This document shows positions 43,496-52,273 of a DNA stretch of 64,000 nt, one piece after another; the first letter of the stretch is position 1; every line of letters starts with the position of its first letter. The translations under genes and the position numbers were made by a program. Location: positions 992,001 through 1,056,000 of the forward strand of contig NZ_JADNQW010000005.1 of assembly GCF_015709455.1 (NCBI RefSeq), in the 5' to 3' direction. A model generated the notes under the pieces. The model saw only the letters and a list, made by a program, of their open reading frames with translations. It was not told where the DNA came from and ran no database searches. The DNA comes from Methylosinus sp. H3A. GTDB taxonomy: Bacteria; Pseudomonadota; Alphaproteobacteria; Rhizobiales; Beijerinckiaceae.

Positions 43496-44032
43496 ATGCG
43501 TCTCGACGCCATTGAAATCGGCGCGAATCCTCCATTCGAAGTCAATGTCGTGATCGAAGTGCCGCTCGGCGGCGAGCCGATCAAATACGAGCTGGACAAG
43601 GCGTCAGGCACGCTCGTCGTCGACCGTTTCCTCTATACGTCGATGCGCTATCCCGGCAATTACGGCTTCATTCCGCATACTTTGTCGGAGGACGGCGACC
43701 CCTGCGACGTGCTGGTCGCCAATACGCGGCCGATCGCGCCCGGCGCGCTCATCGCGGTGCGCCCGATCGGCGTGCTCTATATGCGCGACGAGGCCGGCGG
43801 CGACGAGAAGATCATCGCCGTGCCGGCGCCCAAGCTGACCAAGCGCTACGACAAGGTGCAGACCTACACCGACCTGCCGGAGATCACGACGCGGCAGATC
43901 GAGCATTTCTTCGCCCATTACAAGGATCTCGAGCCCGGCAAATGGGTCGAGGCGGCCGGCTGGGGCGACGCCGAGGCGGCGCACAAGATCATCCGAGAGG
44001 CGATCGCGCGGGCGACCGCGAAGGGCGAATAG
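43496..44032 (+). CDS. ppa: Inorganic pyrophosphatase
   Basis: A 178-residue soluble type I pyrophosphatase that removes PPi from biosynthetic reactions. Active-site motifs are [32 protein letters not shown], here recognisable by [10 protein letters not shown], and [10 protein letters not shown], with the catalytic aspartates. Normal length and clear CAGGAG ribosome site. Followed by a stem-loop that ends it against the convergent DUF1636 gene. Confidence 0.96.
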   Translation: MRLDAIEIGANPPFEVNVVIEVPLGGEPIKYELDKASGTLVVDRFLYTSMRYPGNYGFIPHTLSEDGDPCDVLVANTRPIAPGALIAVRPIGVLYMRDEAGGDEKIIAVPAPKLTKRYDKVQTYTDLPEITTRQIEHFFAHYKDLEPGKWVEAAGWGDAEAAHKIIREAIARATAKGE

Positions 44033-44048
44033 CAAAAGCGCGCAGCGT

Positions 44049-44078
44049 GCAGCGAGTAGGCCGATATCTACTCGCTGC
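44049..44078. terminator. Hairpin between convergent ppa and the DUF1636 gene
   Basis: Perfect 11-base-pair stem, gcagcgagtag (44049-44059) with ctactcgctgc (44068-44078), 8-base loop. On plus it is followed by tccgctatttcgc, only weakly T-rich. Probable shared terminator. Confidence 0.6.
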
Positions 44079-44092
44079 TCCGCTATTTCGCT

Positions 44093-44494
44093 TCACCTCG
44101 GCGCCGGCGGCGTGCGCGACACGACGCCCTTGCGCATCGCGTCCGGACGATCCTTCTTCGGCACCAGGCCGGTCTCCGACGCCGTATAGCGCCGCGCCGA
44201 TTCGATGAGATCGCCCACATCGTCGGCATTGTCGAAATCGCCCAGCACATAGGTCCATTTGCCGCGCGCGGCCATGGCCACGGTGCAGGGGCGCGAGCAG
44301 ACGCCGAGACATTCGACCGGCTCGGCCGCGACGATCGCGCGATCCTCCGAGGTCAGACGCGCGTCGAAAGCCTCGAGCAGCGCCTGACCGGGACGCACCT
44401 CCGGATCGTCCTTGCTGCGGCAGACGGTACATACATATACCGTCGTTTGGACGGTCGTTTCCTGCTGACTCAACTGACCTCCTTCGCCGCTCAT
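44093..44494 (-). CDS. DUF1636 ferredoxin-like metal protein
   Basis: A 133-residue protein of the DUF1636 family. Four cysteines form a thioredoxin-like [2Fe-2S] pattern: VCTVCRSK near residue 25 and ECLGVCSRPCTVAM about 40 residues later. DUF1636 genes often lie with cobalamin biosynthesis or uptake genes, but none is here. The ATG at 44494 overlaps the stop of the upstream secreted protein gene by 4 bases (ATGA), so the two are translated together. Exact function unknown. Confidence 0.8.
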   Translation of the reverse strand: MSGEGGQLSQQETTVQTTVYVCTVCRSKDDPEVRPGQALLEAFDARLTSEDRAIVAAEPVECLGVCSRPCTVAMAARGKWTYVLGDFDNADDVGDLIESARRYTASETGLVPKKDRPDAMRKGVVSRTPPAPR

Positions 44495-44970
44495 TTCGGC
44501 GGCTCGTATTTGCATTGCGCTCCGCCGCCGGCCTTTTGCGTGATCTCGTCCGGGTCGACCGTGCAGTCGAGAGCGGAGACCGCAGCATAAATCGTTCCGG
44601 CGGCGCCGTCCGGCGGAACGCCGACCTCGAGCAGCGTCGCGAATATCTCATGGGCGAGGCGGCCGGCGACCTGGACCTTCTTCTCGCCGAAGGTCAATTC
44701 GCATGCGTGCTGCGTGATGTCCACATTGCTCGCCCGGCAGCTGACCGCATCGACGACGACATCGATGGTCTTGCCCTTTGGGAAAGCGATCTTCGCATGT
44801 CCGTCGGCGAGCTTGGCGAGCGCCGCCTTCGCGGCCGGCTTGACCGTCGGCGAATATTTGCTGGCCAGCGCCGCCAAGGACAATGCGCCGCTTCCATCCG
44901 TCGTGGCGGCGGCGAGCGCGGCGCCATTGGCCGCGAGAAAGAAAATGGCCGTCGAAAAGAATCGTTTCAT
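44491..44970 (-). CDS. Secreted four-cysteine protein of unknown function
   Basis: A 159-residue exported protein: signal peptide MKRFFSTAIFFLAANGAALA with cleavage expected after ALA. The mature part is alanine-rich with four cysteines (in VSCRA, QHACE, LDCTV and AQCKY), enough for two disulfides. I do not recognise the family. The next gene starts inside its stop codon and encodes the DUF1636 iron-sulfur-type protein, suggesting a functional pair. The frame extends 18 codons upstream, but the signal peptide sets the ATG at 44970. Confidence 0.72.
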   Translation of the reverse strand: MKRFFSTAIFFLAANGAALAAATTDGSGALSLAALASKYSPTVKPAAKAALAKLADGHAKIAFPKGKTIDVVVDAVSCRASNVDITQHACELTFGEKKVQVAGRLAHEIFATLLEVGVPPDGAAGTIYAAVSALDCTVDPDEITQKAGGGAQCKYEPPK

Positions 44971-45056
44971 GCGCAATTCCCCATTTGTCGCGCATCGCGC
45001 GCGAGGGGCGGAGAATCGCGTCATGCGGGGCCGAAATTAAGGCGTGGCTCGAAGGC

Positions 45057-45791
45057 TCAAGCCAGCGCGCCGCGGCTCTCGATCAGATCGCGGCGCTCGG
45101 AGGGCAGGCCCGGCTCGCGCTCGCCGCCGCAGCATTCGCTCGAGAGGCGCGCGACATTCTCTATGGTGACGTCGCGCGTCTCCGTGCGCACGCCGATCTC
45201 GCGCAGCTTGGCGAAAGCGCGCGACAGCGTCTCCTGCTTGACGCCGAGCCGCGCGGCAATGAGTCGCTTGTCATAGGGCAAACGCAGGCAGCAGGACTCG
45301 GCGTTCGGCGGACACAACGACAAGAGGAAACGCGCGAGCCGCTGCTCGGCGGTCTGACCCTTCAGCGATTCGATCTCGCCGATGAGGCCGCTCAATTTGC
45401 GCGCCGCCTCTTCGATCACCGCCGTCGCGAGCGAAGGCGATTCGCGCAGCATGTAACGAAATCGCGGCGCGGACAGTTTCATCACATGTGCATGGCCGAC
45501 CGCTTCCGCGCCCACGCGATAGCTCTCGCCGTCCGGCGTCAGCGCCTCATAGAGGCTCTCGCCGATATTGCAGATATTGATGAGAGTCTCGTCCCCGCAG
45601 GAGGCGGTGCGCGTCAATTTCACAAAGCCGTCGAGCACGATCGCCACATAGAGCGCGCGATCACCCTGACGAAAAATCGTCTGTCCATCTTCGAATTGTT
45701 CTAATTTCGCATCGCGCGTCAGCCGCTGCATCGACTGCGCATCGACAGTCGCAAACATCGGCACGTCTCGAAGAGACGGCGGCTCCGGCAT
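45057..45791 (-). CDS. Crp/Fnr-family transcriptional regulator, cysteine-rich
   Basis: A 244-residue Crp/Fnr regulator. Cyclic-nucleotide-binding-like sensor domain (about 12-140, with QFEDGQTIFRQGDRALYVAIVLDGFVKLTR, quoted as landmark FRQGDRALYV), dimer helix, then a helix-turn-helix with LPYDKRLIAARLGVKQETLSRAFAKLREIGV. The N-terminal cysteines of Fnr are missing, so it is not a classical Fnr. It does have seven cysteines elsewhere, including CC pairs at ESCC and SECC. Signal unknown. It stands alone: the nearest genes are the secreted protein downstream and metW 281 bases upstream. Confidence 0.82.
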   Translation of the reverse strand: MPEPPSLRDVPMFATVDAQSMQRLTRDAKLEQFEDGQTIFRQGDRALYVAIVLDGFVKLTRTASCGDETLINICNIGESLYEALTPDGESYRVGAEAVGHAHVMKLSAPRFRYMLRESPSLATAVIEEAARKLSGLIGEIESLKGQTAEQRLARFLLSLCPPNAESCCLRLPYDKRLIAARLGVKQETLSRAFAKLREIGVRTETRDVTIENVARLSSECCGGEREPGLPSERRDLIESRGALA

Positions 45792-46072
45792 TAGCGCGCT
45801 CCCGCGGTCGCCGACGATTTTTTAGCGCAAATCGACGCATGTCCGTCGGTCATTGCCGGCAATCTATCGCGAAGCGTCCGCATGCGAAAGCCGTCCGTCC
45901 CGGACAGGAGGTCGCACGACGCGCGCGAGCAAGACGCGCGAGCGCCGACAAAAAACGGCGCTCGTCATTGAAATTCCGTATCTTTCGCAAATCGTGCGGA
46001 GCCGCGGCGGCGAATGGGGACGCGCGTCCGCGCGATATTGCGCAGACGCCGAGCGCCGCCGAATTCAAGCGC

Positions 46073-46753
46073 CTAAGTATTTTTTGTAGCGAATGACGAT
46101 ATTTTTTTCGGCGGATCACGCTCGAGCAGGAAGATCGCCTGCGCGCCGAACAGATTCCACACCCACCAGGGCGCGTTCACACGGATCGGCGCGCCGGAAT
46201 GATCGAGCGCGACGCCGCGCTCTATATGCGCGCCGAGCGCTTCGACGAGATCGACGAAATCCCTGATCGTGCAGAGATGTATGTTGGGCGTGTCGTACCA
46301 GGCGTGCGCCAGCGTCGTCGTCTGCGGCATGCGGCCTTTCGCCAGCAATGACAGGCGCACTTTCCAATGGCCGAAATTGGGGAAGGACACGATCGCCCGC
46401 CGGCCGATGCGCAGCATGTCGACGAGCACCTGACGCGGGTGATGCGTCGCCTGCAGCGTCTGCGAGAGAATCACATAGTCGAATCCGTCGGTCGGATAGT
46501 CGCGCAAATCGGTGTCGGCGTCGCCTTGAATGACCGACAGGCCCTTGGCGACGCAATCATTGACGCCGCGCTGCGACAATTCCACGCCGCGCCCGTCGAC
46601 CCGCTTTGTCTCGGCCAGCAATTGCAGCAGCGCGCCATCACCGCAGCCGACATCGAGCACGCGGCTGCCGGGCGCGACCATCGCAGCGACGGCGGCGAGA
46701 TCGAGGCGGACCGAGCGCGCCTGCTCGCTCTGCGGAAAGGAGGGTGCGTTCAC
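46073..46753 (-). CDS. metW: Methionine biosynthesis protein MetW
   Basis: A 226-residue methyltransferase-fold protein that works with MetX in homoserine acetylation. The SAM-type motif is [47 protein letters not shown] follows. MetW is always found beside metX, as here, where its ATG overlaps the metX stop by 4 bases. Its exact chemistry is not settled; recent family knowledge says it activates MetX. Confidence 0.93.
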   Translation of the reverse strand: MNAPSFPQSEQARSVRLDLAAVAAMVAPGSRVLDVGCGDGALLQLLAETKRVDGRGVELSQRGVNDCVAKGLSVIQGDADTDLRDYPTDGFDYVILSQTLQATHHPRQVLVDMLRIGRRAIVSFPNFGHWKVRLSLLAKGRMPQTTTLAHAWYDTPNIHLCTIRDFVDLVEALGAHIERGVALDHSGAPIRVNAPWWVWNLFGAQAIFLLERDPPKKISSFATKNT

Positions 46754-47940
46754 TTTTGCGCCTCCGTCGCCCGCGGCAGGCCGCGCGCCGCCGCGGCGGC
46801 TTCGAGAAAGCCGCGCGTCGTCGCAATGAAATCCGGCTCATAGACGAGAAACGCGTCATGGCCCTTGTCGCTGTCGATCTCGACGAAGGAGACCGAGGCG
46901 CCGCCGGCGTTGAGCGCATGCATGATGGCGCGCGAGGCGGAGGTCGGATAGAGCCAGTCGGTGTTGAAGGAGACGACGCAAAAGCGCGTCTTGGTTCCCT
47001 TGAACGCCTGCGCCAGAGAGCCGCCGTAATCGGCCGCCAGATCGAAATAATCGCAGGCGCGCGTGACATAGAGATAGGAATTGGCGTCGAAGCGGTCGAC
47101 GAAGGCCATGCCTTGATGGCGCAGATAATTCTCGATCTGGAAATCGGCGTCGAAGGAGAAGGTCGGCGCGGCGCGATCCTGCAGCTTGCGGCCGAATTTG
47201 CGTTGCAGCGCCGGCTCCGAGAGATAGGTGATATGCGCGGCCATGCGCGCGACGGCGAGGCCCTTCTCGGGCCGCACGCCATATTCGAGATAGCGCCCGC
47301 CGCGCCAGTCGGGATCGGCCATCACCGCCTGACGGCCGACCTCGTGGAACGCGATATTCTGCGACGAATGCTTGGGCGCCGTCGCGATCGGCATGGCCGA
47401 GAACACGCGCTCTGGATAGCTCGCCGCCCATTGCAGCACCTGCATTCCGCCCATGGAGCCGCCGGCGACGCAGAACAGCGTGTCTATGCCCAGATGATCG
47501 ATCAGCATCGCCTGGGCGCGCACCATGTCGTGAATGGTGACGACCGGAAAATCGAGCCCATAGGCCCGGCCGGTCGCGGGATTGATCGAGGACGGACCCG
47601 AGGTGCCGAGACAGCCGCCGACGACATTGGAGCTGACGATGAAATATCGCTCCGTGTCGAAAGGCTTGCCGGGACCGACCATCACATCCCACCAGCCCGG
47701 CTTGCCGGTCAGCGGATGCATATTGGCGGCGTGCTGGTCGCCGGTCAGCGCATGGCACAGCAAAATGGCGTTGGAACGCTCGGCGTTCAATTCGCCATAG
47801 GTCTGATAGGCGATCGTCAAAGGCGCGACGCAGCCGCCTCCGTCGGTGCAGAGCGGCTGGTCCAGCGGGAACTCGACGATGCGCCCATTGAGCGGGTCCG
47901 CGGAGGACATCGTCTCTATGGCAGGAAGCGCATTGGCCAA
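46750..47940 (-). CDS. metX: Homoserine O-acetyltransferase MetX
   Basis: A 396-residue alpha/beta hydrolase-fold enzyme that transfers acetyl (or succinyl) from CoA to homoserine in methionine synthesis. The nucleophile serine is in [15 protein letters not shown]; the aspartate and histidine lie in FNTDWLYP and DKGHDAFL. The [24 protein letters not shown] block is family typical. Whether it uses acetyl- or succinyl-CoA cannot be read by eye. Upstream there is a 21-base perfect palindrome but no SAM-II riboswitch that I can recognise. Confidence 0.95.
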   Translation of the reverse strand: MANALPAIETMSSADPLNGRIVEFPLDQPLCTDGGGCVAPLTIAYQTYGELNAERSNAILLCHALTGDQHAANMHPLTGKPGWWDVMVGPGKPFDTERYFIVSSNVVGGCLGTSGPSSINPATGRAYGLDFPVVTIHDMVRAQAMLIDHLGIDTLFCVAGGSMGGMQVLQWAASYPERVFSAMPIATAPKHSSQNIAFHEVGRQAVMADPDWRGGRYLEYGVRPEKGLAVARMAAHITYLSEPALQRKFGRKLQDRAAPTFSFDADFQIENYLRHQGMAFVDRFDANSYLYVTRACDYFDLAADYGGSLAQAFKGTKTRFCVVSFNTDWLYPTSASRAIMHALNAGGASVSFVEIDSDKGHDAFLVYEPDFIATTRGFLEAAAAARGLPRATEAQK

Positions 47941-47961
47941 ATTCTTCTCTCCTGTTCGATA

Positions 47962-47982
47962 TGCCGAACAATTTGTTCGGCA
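47962..47982. promoter_or_regulatory. Perfect 21-base palindrome upstream of metX
   Basis: tgccgaacaa, t, ttgttcggca: 10-base arms around a single central base, 22-42 bases before the metX start. It looks like an operator of a dimeric repressor placed over the promoter or start region. The arms could also form a terminator-like hairpin for the bcs operon, which ends at 48047 on the same strand, though no T-run follows. Confidence 0.6.
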
Positions 47983-48046
47983 GCATCGGCGGCGAAGAGG
48001 AGAGTGTCAAGGCCTTGGGCGTCCGCGCCGAGGGCGTCCGCGGCGC

Positions 48047-49021
48047 TCACCGCGCCGCCGATCTGGGCGGCCCGGCGAAGGCCTGGGGCGGCAGCGCCGG
48101 ATCGAAACGGACCGAGGCCGCCCTTGTCTCGACGGTCTTCGCCGGCTCGCTGTAGCGGCGCGCCTCGGTCGTCGTCTCCTCGTGGCGATGGACGGGCCAC
48201 GCCTTGACCTTGTGGGCGATCGCCCGTTTCGCCGGGGCGGCTATGCTCGCCACCGTCGCCGGCGCCGCGGGACGCTCGCTGGCCGAGGGCGCGAGGGGGG
48301 GCGCGTCCGCGCCGCTGCGCGCGACCTCGATGACGCGCTCCACATTGGCGGTCTCGGTGGCGCGCAGCCGCGAGAACCAATCGGCGAATTGCTGCTCCGT
48401 GACGCCCTTGCGGCAGAGCCGCAGCCGGATCGATGCGGGGATCTCGTCGCCGCGGACGATCGTCGTGGCGGCGGCCTCCGGGCGGGCGACGGCGCGCAGA
48501 TCGTCGACCCATTGCCAGGCGAAGGCGCAGCGAGCGCCGTCCGGGCTCGGCCCCACGGCCAGGCCGAAGGGGCCGAGCTCGTTGCGCAGCGGCTTTGCGA
48601 CGATCCGCATCCGCGTCGTCGGGAAGCGCAATGCGAGCTCCTGCCGCACGCCCTCCTCCGTCGGCTTGCCCATCGGTATCTCGCCCTCGCGGCCGCCGCC
48701 GGCTGGCTGAGCGCGAATGTCGATGGTGAGCTCGTTCCAGCCCTTGCCCATGATGGCGCGGTCGAGCGCGACGCTCTGGCGCCAGCCATTGGCGTAGCGG
48801 CGCTCCTCGAGGCCGCCGCGCACGCGCGCCTCGGCGGGCAGCGCCAAAATGGAGGCCGCGCCGCTGCGCGCCTCGACCCCCTGCGCCGGCGGCGGGCCGG
48901 CGGTGGCGCCGGTCGGCGTCGGATCGACGGCGAGAACGCCACGCGTCGGCATGGTCGAGCAGGCGGAGAGGCCGAGCGCCAAAATCAGGAGCGGCGGCGA
49001 ATGTCTCGAAAAATGTCTCAT
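48047..49021 (-). CDS. bcsN: Cellulose biosynthesis protein BcsN
   Basis: A 324-residue exported lipoprotein. The signal LLILALGLSACS ends in the lipobox LSAC, so the cysteine is lipidated. The mature protein has the middle block ANGWRQSVALDRAIMGKGWNELTIDIR, which matches my memory of BcsN, a protein present in alphaproteobacterial cellulose operons with unknown role. A proline/alanine-rich C-terminal tail follows. The ATG at 49021 is fixed by the lipobox signal. Last gene of the bcs operon, 19 bases after the TPR gene. Confidence 0.8.
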   Translation of the reverse strand: MRHFSRHSPPLLILALGLSACSTMPTRGVLAVDPTPTGATAGPPPAQGVEARSGAASILALPAEARVRGGLEERRYANGWRQSVALDRAIMGKGWNELTIDIRAQPAGGGREGEIPMGKPTEEGVRQELALRFPTTRMRIVAKPLRNELGPFGLAVGPSPDGARCAFAWQWVDDLRAVARPEAAATTIVRGDEIPASIRLRLCRKGVTEQQFADWFSRLRATETANVERVIEVARSGADAPPLAPSASERPAAPATVASIAAPAKRAIAHKVKAWPVHRHEETTTEARRYSEPAKTVETRAASVRFDPALPPQAFAGPPRSAAR

Positions 49022-49040
49022 GACGCAATCTCCGAAAGGA

Positions 49041-51146
49041 TCAACGGGTCTGGCTCTGCTTGGCCGCCGGGAGGGAGAGGACGGCGGCGATGTTCGGCGA
49101 TGGCGGAGCGGCGCCGTAGCGGGCGCGGGGCGCCATGGCCGTCGCGACATGCTCGGCGGCGCTGGCCGAGAGCTTGGTCGCGGCGTCGGCCTTCTGCTGG
49201 CCGATCCAGGCCGGATCGGCCTCCTGATTGGCCCATTGCGTGCCGAGCGGCGCGACCTGCTCGGAGGCCGGCGGCCAGGTCGCGAGATCGACGGCGTTCC
49301 AGCCCGGCGAGAGAATGAAGCCATAGCGCTCCGAGGGCATGGGACCGACGCCCGGCACGCGCCGCGCGACCAGAGGCGCCTTGCCCGTCAGCGGCTCCGG
49401 CCGCAGCCCGACAGGCGCGGCGACCGGGATCGGCGCCGGCGGGACCGAGACCGAGCGCGACGCCACGACCGGCGAGAGCGGCTGAAAGCGCAGCGGATTT
49501 TCCGCGGTGACAGCAATGGGGAATTTGCCGCGCACGGCTTTCAGCACGCGCTCGCGATCCTGCGTCTGCGCCGCCACTTTGGCGGCGTCCGGCGTCGTCG
49601 CCTCCTTCTTCTCCGCCTCGACGCGCAGCCGATCGCGCTCGGCGGCGAGCGCCGGGCCGGCCGGCCCCGGCACGATATAGCCGGCCATTTTCACCGCCGG
49701 CCCATGCGCCTTGGCGGCGACGCGCGAGTCGCAGGGGAAGGGCGGATGATAATAATCGTCCGGGAACAGCAGCTCGACGAGCTTGGGGAACAGCCCGTCA
49801 TAGCGGTTGATGAGCTCCAGCGCCTCCTTGTCCTGGCGCAGGCGTTTGAGCGTCAGCACATAGCCATAGACAGTCGCCTCCTTCGGAAACCAGGCGACCG
49901 CGCGCTCGAACCAGAAGCGCGCCACATCGAACTGGCAGGAGTTGTAGGCGTACCAGCCGAGGCCCTGCGCGCCTTCTCCGGAAGCGGATTCGATCGTCAC
50001 CGCCGCATAGCGGGCGAGGCGCGCCGGCTCGACATAGGGCGGCGTCTCCTGAGAGAGCTCGCGCTCCAGAAGATCGAGAAAAAGAATGCCATTGTTCACG
50101 AGCGGCGCGCGCCACGCGTAGGAGACCTCCTCCGCCTCGCGACGCAGATCGAGCGCGCGCAGCGTATGGGCGAGCCCATGCGCGATCATCGCGTCGCCGC
50201 CATTCTCGATCGCCGCCTTGAAGGTTTCGAGCGCGGCGCGAAAATCGCGGCGCTTATATTGCAGCCAGGCGACGAGGCCGAGCTGCTGCGGCTCGCGCGT
50301 CAACTTGGCGAAGCTCTCGAAGCGCTGCAGCTCGTCGGCGGAAATCTCGTCCTTGCGCTCGTCGCGCAGCACGGCGACGATGCGCGCGCGGGTGATGTCG
50401 ATCGCCACCGCGACGAATTCGTCATCCGGCCCTTTCGAGCTCTTGCGCGCCTCGACGAGCAGCGCCTCGACATCGCTCATATGCAGAGTGGCCATCGCCT
50501 TCTGCATGGTGGCGAGGCGCAAATGCTTGTCCTCGTTGGAGGCGAAAATCGCTTTATAGACATCGGCCGCCTCATTGATCTGGCCGGTGCGGGCGAAGGC
50601 CTCGGCGATCGCCCATTGCGCCTCGACATCGGCGTTGGCGGCGAAATAGCGGCTGTCGCGCGCAAAGGCGGCGATGTCGAGCCAGCGCCCTTCGCGCCAG
50701 AAGGCGAAGATCGTATTGCGCTGCTCCTTGTGCTTGAGCTTCTGCATCAGATCGTCGGATGGGCGCCAGCCGGGCATGTCCTTGCGGCGCGCCGCGATCG
50801 TCTCGTGCAATTCGTCGAGCCTGTCGGCCGAGAAGAGCTCCCACAGCCCCGCCTCGTCTATGTCGCCGCGGCGCGGGCCGTAGAGATCGGCCGGCGGCTC
50901 GAAATTGGGATAGAGACGACGCAGCCGTGAGAATTCGGCGCGAACGCGCGCGCGCTGATCGAGCGCCGCATAATAGCGCAATGCGAGATCGTCCGGTTTC
51001 TCGCGGTCGGCGAATGAAGCGCCGGCGCGGGCCGGCGCGACGAGGACGGATTGCGGATCGGCGCTTTCGGCGCGCGGCGCGGAGGGAGCCGCCGAGAGAG
51101 AGACGGCGCAGGCCGCGACGAGGAGGGCTCTCAATTGGTGAGACAC
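49041..51146 (-). CDS. Exported tetratricopeptide-like protein of the cellulose operon
   Basis: A 701-residue periplasmic protein: signal peptide LRALLVAACAVSLSAAPSAPRA, then helical repeats with TPR-like patterns (for example WAIAEAFARTGQINEAADVYKAIFA and WFERAVAWFPKEATVYGYVLTL) to about residue 480, then a proline/alanine-rich low-complexity C terminus. It resembles the TPR half of BcsC but has no outer-membrane barrel domain. Position between bcsZ and bcsN, overlapping bcsZ by 16 bases, argues for a role in cellulose export or assembly. How cellulose then crosses the outer membrane is open. Confidence 0.75.
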   Translation of the reverse strand: MSHQLRALLVAACAVSLSAAPSAPRAESADPQSVLVAPARAGASFADREKPDDLALRYYAALDQRARVRAEFSRLRRLYPNFEPPADLYGPRRGDIDEAGLWELFSADRLDELHETIAARRKDMPGWRPSDDLMQKLKHKEQRNTIFAFWREGRWLDIAAFARDSRYFAANADVEAQWAIAEAFARTGQINEAADVYKAIFASNEDKHLRLATMQKAMATLHMSDVEALLVEARKSSKGPDDEFVAVAIDITRARIVAVLRDERKDEISADELQRFESFAKLTREPQQLGLVAWLQYKRRDFRAALETFKAAIENGGDAMIAHGLAHTLRALDLRREAEEVSYAWRAPLVNNGILFLDLLERELSQETPPYVEPARLARYAAVTIESASGEGAQGLGWYAYNSCQFDVARFWFERAVAWFPKEATVYGYVLTLKRLRQDKEALELINRYDGLFPKLVELLFPDDYYHPPFPCDSRVAAKAHGPAVKMAGYIVPGPAGPALAAERDRLRVEAEKKEATTPDAAKVAAQTQDRERVLKAVRGKFPIAVTAENPLRFQPLSPVVASRSVSVPPAPIPVAAPVGLRPEPLTGKAPLVARRVPGVGPMPSERYGFILSPGWNAVDLATWPPASEQVAPLGTQWANQEADPAWIGQQKADAATKLSASAAEHVATAMAPRARYGAAPPSPNIAAVLSLPAAKQSQTR

Positions 51147-52273
51147 GACGGATACCTCATTTGCGCCGCGAGCAGCGCCAGCAGATGCAGAGTGGCGGGG
51201 TAATAATCTTCGTTCGCCTTGGGAGCGGCGAAGTCGCTGGGAAGCTTGCCGCCGTCGACGACGCAGGCGACGAGCGCGCCGATCGAGGCGATGCCGCTGC
51301 CACCGAACTGGCCGACATCCTTGCCGGTCATGACGTCGACGATCGGCGGCGCCTCCTTGGCGCGCTGCGCCCAGGCCAGGAATGGCGCGTAATGGGCGCG
51401 CTCGCCGACGCCCGCCCAGGCGAGATAGAGCGGAATACGCACGGCGTTATAGGCGAACTCCGGCGCGAAGCCTTCGGCCGGCCGCGCCCGCCAGCCTTCG
51501 AGCGCGACCCAATCGGCGGGCAGGGACTGGGGCGTCGGCCGCGACGCCTCGAGCAGATCGAGGCCGGTTTGGGTGAGGCCCGCCCAATCGACCTCCGGCG
51601 CGACACTGTCGAGCCGCGCGAGCGCCGGGAAGACGTAATAGGAGAGGTTCACCACCGGCCCGTCGGAACGATCGGAGGCGTTGAAGCCGGCGACCGCCGG
51701 CAGCAGCAGCGCGCCGATCTTCGTCTTGAAGAGCACCACTTTGCGCGAGACCTCCACGGCGATGCGCCGCCCCGCCATGCGAAAGGGCGCATCGTCCCAT
51801 TGATCGGCCGCTTCCGCGAGCGCCCAGGCGATCAAAAGATCGCCGTCGGACGCGTTGTTCATGTCGCCGACGGCGGGACGACGCTGCGGATCGAAGCGCC
51901 AGGCGACGAGCTCGTCGTTGCGCACCATGAGATTGGCGCGCGTCCAGCCCCACAGCCGATCGAAAGTCGGGCGGTCATTGGCGGCGACGGCGAGCAGCAT
52001 GGCGTAGCCCTGCCCCTCGCTGTGGCTCACCTGATCATTGGCCGTGTCGATGACCCGGCCCTGCTCGGCGATGAAGCGCTTCTTATAGGCGAGCCAGGCG
52101 TCGGGAGCCTTCAAAGCTCCGCCGAGCTTGATCTTATGGGCGTCGAGCGTGAGCGGAACGCCGATCGCCGCGGCGATCTCGGCGATCGGCTCGGCGCGCG
52201 GCGCGGCCGGCGCGAAAGCGACGGCGAGGCCGAGGGCGGCGAGGACGGGTGCGGCGAGACGCAGAATTCTCAT
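51131..52273 (-). CDS. bcsZ: Endoglucanase BcsZ, glycoside hydrolase family 8
   Basis: A 380-residue periplasmic cellulase of the cellulose operon. Signal peptide RLAAPVLAALGLAVAFAPAAPRA. GH8 motifs: HSEGQGYAMLLAVAANDRPTFDRLWGW with the proton-donor glutamate, and NNASDGDLLIAWALAEAADQW, with the aspartate region, then EFAYNAVRIPLYLAW. It trims disordered glucan and is needed for normal cellulose output. The ATG at 52273 overlaps the bcsB stop by 4 bases. Confidence 0.92.
   Translation of the reverse strand: MRILRLAAPVLAALGLAVAFAPAAPRAEPIAEIAAAIGVPLTLDAHKIKLGGALKAPDAWLAYKKRFIAEQGRVIDTANDQVSHSEGQGYAMLLAVAANDRPTFDRLWGWTRANLMVRNDELVAWRFDPQRRPAVGDMNNASDGDLLIAWALAEAADQWDDAPFRMAGRRIAVEVSRKVVLFKTKIGALLLPAVAGFNASDRSDGPVVNLSYYVFPALARLDSVAPEVDWAGLTQTGLDLLEASRPTPQSLPADWVALEGWRARPAEGFAPEFAYNAVRIPLYLAWAGVGERAHYAPFLAWAQRAKEAPPIVDVMTGKDVGQFGGSGIASIGALVACVVDGGKLPSDFAAPKANEDYYPATLHLLALLAAQMRYPSCLTN

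Noticed and set aside
45792..46072. Terminator or FNR box in the gap between the Crp/Fnr gene and metW
   Set aside because: A 9-base-pair hairpin at 45939-45964 has an A-rich loop and no T-run after it, and no TTGAT-N4-ATCAA box was found.
47941..48046. SAM-II riboswitch before metX
   Set aside because: Looked for because it is common in alphaproteobacteria. The region shows only the 21-base palindrome and a ribosome site, with no pseudoknot pattern that I could recognise. Infernal would settle it.
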